This document shows positions 1-4,844 of a stretch of DNA of 29,553 nt, piece after piece. A program made the translations under genes and the position numbers. Location: the IMG/VR virus record IMGVR_UViG_3300008262_002649, positions 1-29,553 of that record. The stretch is one strand, 5' to 3'. The notes beneath the pieces were generated by a model. That model was not told where the DNA came from and made no database searches. It worked only from the letters and a program-made list of their open reading frames with translations. How positions within the stretch are numbered: position 1 is the stretch's first letter; each line of letters opens with the position of its first letter. The stretch is from a virus.

Positions 1-80
1 CCATCGTTATTTTTACCAACTCTAACAAGGTCGGAACAGTAATAAGGCTGTAGTAATCTAGGAAGTGTTATTGTTTTCAT
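1..80 (-). CDS. Partial N-terminus, possible FkbM-like methyltransferase
   Basis: Only the first 26 codons are in the window; the gene runs off the left edge. The ATG is at 78-80, one base after the stop codon of the upstream glycosyltransferase, so the two are probably translated together. The visible peptide contains LVRVGKNNDG, resembling the R-[IV]-G-x-x-N-D-G-G-Y stretch near the N-terminus of FkbM-type sugar or glycan methyltransferases. Its place behind a glycosyltransferase fits a glycan-modifying role. With so little sequence the family call is tentative; that an ORF starts here is more secure. Confidence 0.45.
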   Translation of the reverse strand, partial: MKTITLPRLLQPYYCSDLVRVGKNND

Positions 81-81
81 A

Positions 82-795
82 TTACCATTCACCAGACCAA
101 TGTTTTATATTGGCTTCAGCATAAAATTCTTTTTTTAATTTTTCCCAATCTATGTCACCATCACCTTTATAAATTATTGTATCGTGTGGTGGATGTTCTC
201 TGTATGTTTTAATAAACGGAATCTGTTCTATATATTTACGCATTTCAGTAAACTTCTCGACACCAGGATCCGTGTTAATCATTTCACCAAATAATACTGT
301 TGTTACGGCGTGCATGTATGTTTGTGGACCCAAAAAGAAAACATTCTTATGTCCTTCATATCGCCTCTGTAATATTAATTCAATTGTTTTTGCTTGAATT
401 GGATTTTTAGGTTCAGTCAACATAAAGTCTTGTGAAAAATCCCACTCCAAACAAGTCGGCAACACACACTTTATACCATCTGTTATAATTTCTGATAATG
501 GTATATTACAAAAACGGTCAATGTCCATGTAGAGACCACCTTCATTATATAATTTAAAGAGCCTCCATAGATCAGTTTTTTCAACTATATGTATATCTTT
601 AATTAAATTATAATCTCTTTTATTTAAAACATTTTTTAGATATTCATCTACATCATTATCATCATGTACTGTAACAGTCCAGTCAGGATTCAAATCAATT
701 AGTTTGCGCAAACCATTGACAATGAGTGGTGATTTACTGTCGACCACATCTTTAGTCTTCCAAGCAACGTGTGCAATTTTAGGTATGGAACTCAT
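82..795 (-). CDS. DXD glycosyltransferase (Gly_transf_sug/Och1-like)
   Basis: 237 aa. The N-terminus (M-S-S-I-P-K-I-A-H-V) matches the IPKIIHQ-type opening of sugar-transferring GT-A enzymes. GGLYMDIDRF around residues 86-95 supplies the D-x-D metal/nucleotide-sugar motif (D91, D93), preceded by the usual D-L-W-R-L-F-K-L-Y helix. It probably transfers a sugar to a phage or host glycan; donor and acceptor cannot be read from sequence. I start it at 795 because the conserved IPK motif begins two residues after this Met; a longer frame up to 882 would overlap the divergent J-domain gene. No ribosome-binding site is visible before the ATG. It is followed after 1 nt by another gene, and its start lies 13 bp from the divergent dnaJ start. 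Confidence 0.8.
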   Translation of the reverse strand: MSSIPKIAHVAWKTKDVVDSKSPLIVNGLRKLIDLNPDWTVTVHDDNDVDEYLKNVLNKRDYNLIKDIHIVEKTDLWRLFKLYNEGGLYMDIDRFCNIPLSEIITDGIKCVLPTCLEWDFSQDFMLTEPKNPIQAKTIELILQRRYEGHKNVFFLGPQTYMHAVTTVLFGEMINTDPGVEKFTEMRKYIEQIPFIKTYREHPPHDTIIYKGDGDIDWEKLKKEFYAEANIKHWSGEW

Positions 796-803
796 TATAA
801 ATA
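796..803 (+). promoter_or_regulatory. T4-type late promoter octamer for the J-domain gene
   Basis: An exact TATAAATA lies in the 13 bp between two divergent start codons. With usual T4 late-promoter geometry (octamer about -13 to -6) transcription would start near 809, which is the A of the dnaJ ATG. The transcript would then be leaderless or nearly so. The octamer is short and could be chance in A+T-rich DNA, but it is the only plus-strand copy located at a gene start. Confidence 0.5.
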
Positions 804-808
804 CATGT

Positions 809-1420
809 ATGAATAAAAATCTATATGATATCTTAGGCGTTTCTAAAAATGCAACATTTGAAGAAATTAAAGCCAAATACAAATCTCTTGCTCAACAACA
901 TCATCCAGATAAAGGTGGCGATCCTGAAATATTCAAGGAAATAAAAAACGCCTATGAAGTTTTAAGTGATCCTGTTAACAGGAAAAAATACGACACCACA
1001 GGCCACTACGAATCTGGTACAAGTCTCCGTGATCAAGCTCTAGAACAACTTAGTCGGTTATTTTTCAATTTACTTTCGAACATTAATCCTGATCTTGATG
1101 ATTTAATACTAATTATGAAAAATGAAAGCAGACGAGAAAAAGAAAACATTAATGGTAATATCAATGCTTGTAATGCACAAATGTTTAAATTAAAAAAAAT
1201 AATCAATAAAATTAAAAAGAAAAAAGATGATGGTGAAAATTTGTTAAAAATGTTTGCTGAAAACAAATTAAAAATGCATCAAAATGAGTTACAAAATTTT
1301 GTTAGGCAAATACAAATAGTTGATAGTGTAATTGAAATACTGGAAGAATACCAATATGGTGATGTGTCAATTTTACTCGAATCATTTGTAAATCCTGAAT
1401 CTGTTCCTCATAACAATTAA
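809..1420 (+). CDS. J-domain (DnaJ-like) co-chaperone
   Basis: 203 aa and the only plus-strand gene in the window. Residues about 3-68 form a full J-domain: N-L-Y-D-I-L-G-V start, HPD at 32-34, and F-K-E-I-K-N-A-Y-E-V-L-S-D-P. J-domains stimulate Hsp70 ATPase, so the likely partner is host DnaK. The Gly/Phe and zinc-finger regions of classical DnaJ are absent (class C type). The C-terminal part (about 110-185) is lysine- and asparagine-rich with predicted coiled-coil character and may bind a phage target. The start at 809 is set by the family N-terminus; in-frame Met codons upstream would run into the divergent glycosyltransferase. The stop codon abuts the CCA end of the convergent tRNA-Thr. 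Confidence 0.85.
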   Translation: MNKNLYDILGVSKNATFEEIKAKYKSLAQQHHPDKGGDPEIFKEIKNAYEVLSDPVNRKKYDTTGHYESGTSLRDQALEQLSRLFFNLLSNINPDLDDLILIMKNESRREKENINGNINACNAQMFKLKKIINKIKKKKDDGENLLKMFAENKLKMHQNELQNFVRQIQIVDSVIEILEEYQYGDVSILLESFVNPESVPHNN

Positions 1421-1496
1421 TGGTGCCCCAACCATGACTCGAACACGGGACCTACTGATTACAAATCAGTTGCTCTACCAACTGAGCTATTAGGGC
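1421..1496 (-). tRNA. tRNA-Thr (anticodon TGT)
   Basis: Reads GCCCTAA ... TTGGGGC as a 7-bp acceptor stem (one T-G pair), D-arm GCTC/GAGC with loop AGTTGGTA, anticodon stem ACTGA/TCAGT with loop TTTGTAA (anticodon TGT), normal T-loop TTCGAGT, discriminator A and encoded CCA. Length 76 nt. All canonical positions are present, so it should be functional. It lies 51 nt downstream of the tRNA-Gly-like element and probably shares its promoter. Its 3' end touches the stop codon of the convergent dnaJ. Confidence 0.95.
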
Positions 1497-1505
1497 TCTT
1501 TTTTG

Positions 1506-1529
1506 CAACTGCCATGACAACTGCCATGA
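1506..1529. repeat. Two tandem copies of a 12-bp repeat
   Basis: CAACTGCCATGA occurs at 1506-1517 and again, perfectly, at 1518-1529, in the spacer between the two tRNA genes. It may be a replication-slippage duplication or a remnant of tRNA-cluster rearrangement; no function can be assigned. Confidence 0.85.
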
Positions 1530-1547
1530 TATAGTCCTTAAAGAATT

Positions 1548-1617
1548 TGGAGCGGTGGTCTAGATTCGCACTAGATGAGTAAGTTGGACACCTACTCTGG
1601 TTCTATACCCCGACCGC
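1548..1617 (-). tRNA. tRNA-Gly(TCC)-like, non-canonical or degenerate
   Basis: 70 nt on the minus strand ending in T-CCA; U is the discriminator of bacterial tRNA-Gly. Acceptor GCGGTCG/CCACCGC pairs except C6-C67. Anticodon stem GTAGG/CTTAC, loop TGTCCAA (anticodon TCC, but G instead of the near-universal U33). Variable region 3 nt. T-stem TCTAG/CTAGA, loop TGCGAAT: the normal TTCGAAT with G at position 55. The D-arm is short (GGT/ACC, 5-nt loop) and lacks the G18-G19 pair. A consensus promoter starts transcription about 3 nt upstream, arguing that it is expressed. It may be a decaying tRNA or a tRNA specialised for something other than ribosomal decoding. Confidence 0.6.
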
Positions 1618-1626
1618 ATATGTAAT

Positions 1627-1655
1627 ACTATAACATTATATAGTGTGATTGTCAA
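1627..1655 (-). promoter_or_regulatory. Sigma70-type promoter for the two-tRNA unit
   Basis: Minus strand: TTGACA (1650-1655), 17-nt spacer, extended -10 TGTTATAGT with TATAGT at 1627-1632. Expected start about 1620, three bases before the tRNA-Gly-like element. The -35 overlaps the 3' end of the SprT-like gene, so the tRNA unit has its own promoter. Confidence 0.75.
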
Positions 1656-2172
1656 CACTTATTTGTGGTATATTTAACCATGCTATTGGTTCTGGCTTGA
1701 GTGGTGCATCCGGATTACGAATATCACTAAACACTTCCCACAATTTTTCTTTGATAGCAAATTTGGTAAACAATCCTGTTGATAATCCAAAAGCTTCAAT
1801 TTCCCATGGCTCATCATAGTAATTTAAGTTTTCTGTAATTTTTTGGCCTCTCCAACGAGTGCCATATTCATTCATTTCATTATAGGCATATTGTTTAACA
1901 TGAATCATTTCATGTGCTAATGTTTCTAGTATATCATGTGAACCTATAACCGGATTCAATTCTATTTGAAATTCTCTAGGTTTATTGCTTTCGTTGTAGT
2001 TCAATACATCAGCATAACCCAAAACATCAAGTTTAGAGTTAAATTTAATCCGAACACATATATTTTCTAACATCTTAGGTGTCATCAATTGTTCAGCATA
2101 AAAAATAGCTGCACGTTTAACAAATGGTCGAAAACGTTTTTTATCGGGACATCCGATTATACTGAGTTGCAT
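1636..2172 (-). CDS. SprT-like zinc metalloprotease-family protein
   Basis: 178 aa. LETLAHEMIHVKQ gives the H-E-x-x-H zinc motif (H87, E88, H91), followed by the W-R-G-Q and Y-x-x-P-W-E-I-E-A segments seen in SprT-like proteins of T4-related aquatic phages. Cellular relatives (Spartan/SprT) cleave DNA-protein crosslinks; the phage protein's substrate is unknown. The start is 2172 because AGGAGA precedes that ATG at good spacing; the in-frame ATG at 2211 has no such site. A late-promoter variant lies upstream at 2224-2231. It ends inside the promoter of the tRNA unit. Confidence 0.75.
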   Translation of the reverse strand: MQLSIIGCPDKKRFRPFVKRAAIFYAEQLMTPKMLENICVRIKFNSKLDVLGYADVLNYNESNKPREFQIELNPVIGSHDILETLAHEMIHVKQYAYNEMNEYGTRWRGQKITENLNYYDEPWEIEAFGLSTGLFTKFAIKEKLWEVFSDIRNPDAPLKPEPIAWLNIPQISVDNHTI

Positions 2173-2223
2173 CTGAGGTTTCTCCTGTGAAAACCAACTA
2201 ACACTTCTCAAATATTTAGGTAC

Positions 2224-2231
2224 TATTTATT
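2224..2231 (-). promoter_or_regulatory. Late promoter variant (AATAAATA)
   Basis: One mismatch from the T4 octamer TATAAATA on the minus strand, overlapping the stop codon of the dCMP deaminase gene. The expected start near 2218 would give the SprT-like gene a leader of about 46 nt containing its AGGAGA site. A one-off variant in A+T-rich DNA, so moderate confidence. Confidence 0.45.
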
Positions 2232-2673
2232 TTTCACCAGGTAAAATCTGTTCTACTGGTATACCACATTTATTTAAGAAGTCTATGCCGATGGTATCTC
2301 GATACGAATTACGGTAATATACCTTTTTAATACCAGCGGTATAGACTTGTTTTGCACAATGAATACATGGAGCATGTGTCAGGAACATGGTGGAACCATC
2401 TCCAGATTCACTACTTTTGGCCAGTTTGGCGATGGCATTAGCTTCTGCATGGATGACTTCATCCTTGGTTTTGGTGATAGTTCCACCATCTTCTAGGTAT
2501 TCTACCACCTCTTCACATTCATTGGTCCAGCCTGCAGGCATGCCATTGTAACCAATTGATATAATCCTATCATCTTTGACGATAATAGCACCAACCTGTA
2601 ATCGTTTTGCGGACGATAACTTGGCAAATCTTTCTGCCACATCCATATAAGCGTTAATAAATTTTTGTTTCAT
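2227..2673 (-). CDS. cd: Deoxycytidylate (dCMP) deaminase
   Basis: 148 aa, close to the usual length of the family. Zinc ligands and catalytic acid are visible: H-A-E (H75, E77) and P-C-x-x-C (C103, C106); GYNGMPAG at 41-48 is the nucleotide-binding signature of dCMP deaminases. It converts dCMP to dUMP, the thymidylate synthase substrate, and so feeds phage dTTP synthesis. The start is fixed by the neighbour: the frame extends upstream but those codons lie within the tRNA at 2679-2755, so the first usable ATG is at 2671-2673, only 5 nt after the tRNA CCA. There is no Shine-Dalgarno sequence in that gap. Confidence 0.88.
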   Translation of the reverse strand: MKQKFINAYMDVAERFAKLSSAKRLQVGAIIVKDDRIISIGYNGMPAGWTNECEEVVEYLEDGGTITKTKDEVIHAEANAIAKLAKSSESGDGSTMFLTHAPCIHCAKQVYTAGIKKVYYRNSYRDTIGIDFLNKCGIPVEQILPGEK

Positions 2674-2678
2674 AGTTT

Positions 2679-2755
2679 TGGTGGGCCTTGTAGGACTCGA
2701 ACCTACGACCAAAGGATTATGAGTCCTCTGCTCTAACCAACTGAGCTAAAGGCCC
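2679..2755 (-). tRNA. tRNA with CAT anticodon (Ile2 more likely than Met)
   Basis: 77-nt complete cloverleaf: acceptor GGGCCTT/AAGGCCC, D-loop with GTTGGTTA, anticodon stem GAGGA/TCCTT, loop CTCATAA, T-loop TTCGAGT, and ACCA encoded. CAT anticodons serve initiator Met, elongator Met or, after lysidine modification by TilS, Ile (AUA). This is not an initiator. C4-G69 and C5-G68, reported TilS identity pairs, are present, and the variable loop resembles E. coli tRNA-Ile2, so I favour Ile2. AUA codons are common in A+T-rich phages. Elongator Met remains possible. Confidence 0.93.
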
Positions 2756-2761
2756 CTTTGG

Positions 2762-2935
2762 TTACCAACTCCCGTCATCAATCCATACACGAATTGTTAT
2801 TGGTAAAAATTCAATAATATAAGAAGTTGTTACTTCCCAAGCATCATTCTCACTACCTTTACTAAAATCAATTCTCCAATGAAATGGATTTAATTTTAGT
2901 GTAATATTACATCCAGAATATTTTAACCAATTCAT
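2762..2935 (-). CDS. Small conserved-type hypothetical protein (57 aa)
   Basis: A 57-codon ORF starting MNWLKYSGCNITLKLNPFHW and ending V-W-I-D-D-G-S-W. Its ATG overlaps the stop of the upstream gene in an ATGA arrangement, strong support for a coupled real gene. The rich aromatic and alternating hydrophobic pattern suggests a small beta-strand protein. It ends 6 nt before the tRNA with CAT anticodon. No function recognised. Confidence 0.75.
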   Translation of the reverse strand: MNWLKYSGCNITLKLNPFHWRIDFSKGSENDAWEVTTSYIIEFLPITIRVWIDDGSW

Positions 2936-3162
2936 TTTAAAATTTCTGCAATAGGTTCATTAATGTTAAATTGACTACGGATATATTTGTCTTTTAACAT
3001 TTCTGGAATAATTGTATGTGGTTCTTCTAACATAAACGGACAAGGACCTCCCCATTTATTATGGGCCAAAAACGATTTAAATATTTCCAAATCTTTTTTA
3101 TCTTTTGGATCAAAAGTTCTTTTTTGATTTTTCGTCAATTGGTAATTTGTAAGAATTGTCAT
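2932..3162 (-). CDS. Hypothetical protein (76 aa)
   Basis: 76 aa, charged, with a segment N-K-W-G-G-P-C-P-F-M-L-E-E-P-H in the middle and I-P-E-M-L-K-D-K-Y toward the end. It looks like a compact soluble protein; no membrane segment or metal cluster is evident. It overlaps the upstream gene by 4 nt and the downstream small gene by 4 nt (both ATGA), so these three form a translationally coupled microoperon driven by the promoter at 3364-3392. I do not recognise the family. Confidence 0.7.
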   Translation of the reverse strand: MTILTNYQLTKNQKRTFDPKDKKDLEIFKSFLAHNKWGGPCPFMLEEPHTIIPEMLKDKYIRSQFNINEPIAEILK

Positions 3163-3353
3163 TTTACATATTCCATACTATCTTTTTTCATATAATGAAC
3201 TATCTGATTCTTTTTTGAATCAGGTACTTCTCTAACAACAGCAATAAATTTTTCGCCATCGATTTCTTCGATTGGCCAATTGGAATATGTATAGAAGATA
3301 TCCGTACCATTTCTAGCACGAACTTTTTTGAGAATTGATTTCACTTTTTTCAT
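3159..3353 (-). CDS. Hypothetical protein (64 aa), first gene of an early microoperon
   Basis: 64 aa, basic N-terminus (M-K-K-V-K-S-I-L-K-K-V-R) followed by a likely beta-rich body. The frame extends to 3392, but those codons overlap a consensus promoter whose expected start is about 3357, so only the ATG at 3351-3353 can be used from that promoter. The transcript would have a leader of about 4 nt. The gene overlaps its downstream neighbour by 4 nt. No family recognised. Confidence 0.7.
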   Translation of the reverse strand: MKKVKSILKKVRARNGTDIFYTYSNWPIEEIDGEKFIAVVREVPDSKKNQIVHYMKKDSMEYVK

Positions 3354-3363
3354 AATATGTACC

Positions 3364-3392
3364 ATTATAACATAGAATAGGGGGTCTGTCAA
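3364..3392 (-). promoter_or_regulatory. Perfect sigma70 consensus promoter
   Basis: Minus strand: TTGACA (3387-3392), 17-nt spacer, TATAAT (3364-3369) with extended -10 TGT. This matches the consensus in both hexamers. It drives the coupled genes 3353-2762 and possibly the tRNA and dCMP deaminase beyond. The -35 hexamer lies in the loop region of the hairpin at 3379-3401. Confidence 0.85.
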
Positions 3393-3401
3393 GAGCCCCC
3401 T
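3379..3401. other. GC-rich hairpin overlapping a promoter -35
   Basis: AGGGGG (3379-3384) pairs with CCCCCT (3396-3401), with inner TCT/AGA pairs and one bulged base. There is no U-tract on either strand, so it is not a standard intrinsic terminator. It lies between the hsp20 unit and the next early unit and could terminate, pause or process readthrough RNA. Confidence 0.6.
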
Positions 3402-3407
3402 ACATGT

Positions 3408-3473
3408 TTACCGACTTTTTGGATAATTCAACTGATCCCATTCCTCATCGGTTACGGGCCACCAGTTCATCAT
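3408..3473 (-). CDS. Possible 21-aa microprotein coupled to Hsp20
   Basis: A 21-codon ORF, MMNWWPVTDEEWDQLNYPKS plus a final R. Its first ATG overlaps the hsp20 stop codon (ATGA), the same coupling used by the neighbouring genes. The composition (three Trp, acidic middle, no low-complexity) looks more like a designed peptide than random A+T-rich translation. Very short, so it could be chance. Confidence 0.4.
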   Translation of the reverse strand: MMNWWPVTDEEWDQLNYPKSR

Positions 3474-3943
3474 ATACTCTTTTCTTTGATGGTAATTCTT
3501 TTAATGGTGTCTTGAGCCTGCACAAGGTTTTCTAACCACACACGCAACATACCATTTACCATTTCGGCTTGACCGATTTCAATCTTGTCAGCCAATGTAA
3601 ATGAACGTGAAAAATTACGATTAGCGATTCCTTTAAAGAGGAAATTTTCTTCTTCTTTAAGTTCATCTTCTTTTGCAGAGCCTTTGATGACCAATTTATT
3701 ACCTTCAAGAGTTACTTCAATATCAGACTTGGCGAAACCAGCAACTGCCAATTCAATGACATACTTGTTTTTGCTTACTTGTTTGATATTGTATGGGGGA
3801 TACGATGATACATTCTTGGTTACATTTTTGGTTACTTCTTCAATGTCTTTGAAGAATTTATCGTAGCCAACGGTGAATGGATCCAACGTTTTGTGAAAGT
3901 CAAATAGACTTGGTATACCACTTGGTAATAGACTTGTAGTCAT
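3470..3943 (-). CDS. hsp20: Small heat-shock protein, Hsp20/alpha-crystallin family
   Basis: 157 aa. The alpha-crystallin domain spans about 47-140: Y-P-P-Y-N-I, Y-V-I-E-L-A-V-A-G-F opening, I-E-V-T-L-E-G-N-K-L-V-I-K-G core, F-S-R-S-F-T-L-A-D strand and G-x-L motif (G-M-L-R-V-W-L). The C-terminal I-x-I anchor is present as R-I-T-I-K. Small heat-shock proteins bind unfolding proteins without ATP; in T4-like phages of cyanobacteria and SAR11 they are thought to help virion assembly or host survival under stress. AAGGAG precedes the ATG by 9 nt. Both an early-type and a late-type promoter lie upstream. Confidence 0.92.
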   Translation of the reverse strand: MTTSLLPSGIPSLFDFHKTLDPFTVGYDKFFKDIEEVTKNVTKNVSSYPPYNIKQVSKNKYVIELAVAGFAKSDIEVTLEGNKLVIKGSAKEDELKEEENFLFKGIANRNFSRSFTLADKIEIGQAEMVNGMLRVWLENLVQAQDTIKRITIKEKSI

Positions 3944-4007
3944 GTTTATGTGCTCCTTAGTTAAGCGAGTTAATCAAAATTATAGGCCCCTGAGGCACCT
4001 ACATCCA

Positions 4008-4038
4008 TATTTATAACACATTTTAATTCAAATGTCAA
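4008..4038 (-). promoter_or_regulatory. Overlapping sigma70 and T4-late promoter for hsp20
   Basis: Minus strand: TTGACA (4033-4038), 17-nt spacer, then TATAAATA (4008-4015). The first six bases serve as a -10 (TATAAA, with extended TGT), and the whole octamer is an exact T4 late element. Both would start near 4002, about 60 nt before the hsp20 ATG. One site could therefore work with host sigma70 early and gp55 late. Confidence 0.75.
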
Positions 4039-4049
4039 TACTTTTGATA

Positions 4050-4463
4050 TTAAAAATTATCTTTTTTAACTTTATTACCAATATTATATTTTGGTATTAA
4101 TTGCCATTCACTCTTTTCTTTGTGTGAAAGGATCTTGATTTGTGATAGAAATATTGGTTCTGGTGTTTGTGTGGATTTTTTATCTACCAAAGTTGTTAGA
4201 CCCCAATCTTCCAATAAATTAGCAATTGCGTTTCTACGGGAAAGGTCATTCTCACTAATATCGGTTGGTTTGCCATCTAAAGCAAACAATTCTTTAAAAT
4301 GCACAATGTAATATCTACCTTGCTTGTGTAAAATGTGGCAAGATTGATATAGTATTTTTTCTTTTTTGGAAGCGACTCCAATACGGGTGAGTGTTTCTCT
4401 GACTTTTAGGAAATCATCTTGTTGATTCAAAGTCACTTCAACTAAATCAGTAATGTTAATCAT
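4050..4463 (-). CDS. regA: RegA translational repressor
   Basis: 137 aa; closely follows T4 RegA, with F-L-K-V-R-E-T-L-T-R-I-G near the N-terminus, then L-Y-Q-S-C-H-I-L-H-K-Q-G-R-Y-Y-I-V-H-F-K-E-L and R-R-N-A-I-A-N-L-L-E-D-W-G-L. RegA binds start regions of early phage mRNAs and blocks ribosome entry. The N-terminus is a few residues longer than in T4 (INITDLVEVTL). It overlaps gp62 by 4 nt. In T4 the DNA polymerase gene 43 follows regA; here hsp20 follows. Confidence 0.93.
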   Translation of the reverse strand: MINITDLVEVTLNQQDDFLKVRETLTRIGVASKKEKILYQSCHILHKQGRYYIVHFKELFALDGKPTDISENDLSRRNAIANLLEDWGLTTLVDKKSTQTPEPIFLSQIKILSHKEKSEWQLIPKYNIGNKVKKDNF

Positions 4464-4843
4464 ATTCCGCCTTTGTCTGTTTTTCTTTTTATTTCAGCGA
4501 TCTGTTCATCAGTAAGAAGTCGTAAAGCCTCTTTGGCTTTCTCATTGGAATAACCAAAATATATCTTTATACATTCTATATTCTTGTCGACCTCTGATTT
4601 CTGCCACGGTTGGAATTTCCGTTTCATTGGTCTGATGGTATTTAGAAGATATTGATATTGAAGGTCTTTTTCTAAACTTGGGTGTTTGTTGAGTTCGTTG
4701 ACATATAAAACACAGTCCATGTGATAGGACAAGGCTCGGTTGATGATATATGAGTTATAATCTTTATAATCCAACTCATCACGAAATACGTTTTTTTTCT
4801 TCTCCAGTATAGATGGTATAATTTCTTTAAATAAATCTGGCAT
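4460..4843 (-). CDS. 62: Clamp loader small subunit gp62
   Basis: 127 aa, shorter than T4 gp62 (187) but like the short forms in aquatic T4-like phages. The N-terminal P-D-L-F-K-E-I-I-P-S-I-L and the R-A-L-S-Y-H-M-D-C-V-L-Y-V-N-E-L-N segment are typical. One gp62 joins four gp44 subunits to load the gp45 clamp onto primer-template DNA. It sits between the nuclease-like gene (1-nt gap) and regA (4-nt overlap) in the conserved 45-44-62-regA order. Confidence 0.88.
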   Translation of the reverse strand: MPDLFKEIIPSILEKKKNVFRDELDYKDYNSYIINRALSYHMDCVLYVNELNKHPSLEKDLQYQYLLNTIRPMKRKFQPWQKSEVDKNIECIKIYFGYSNEKAKEALRLLTDEQIAEIKRKTDKGGI

Positions 4844-4844
4844 C

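Noticed and set aside
716-721. TTGACA on the plus strand upstream of dnaJ
   Set aside because: No -10 at 16-18 nt; it lies inside the glycosyltransferase coding region about 75 bp before the late octamer.
796-882. Longer N-terminus for the left-end glycosyltransferase
   Set aside because: The extra 29 residues are hydrophobic, overlap the J-domain coding region, and precede the conserved IPK opening, so the shorter start is preferred.
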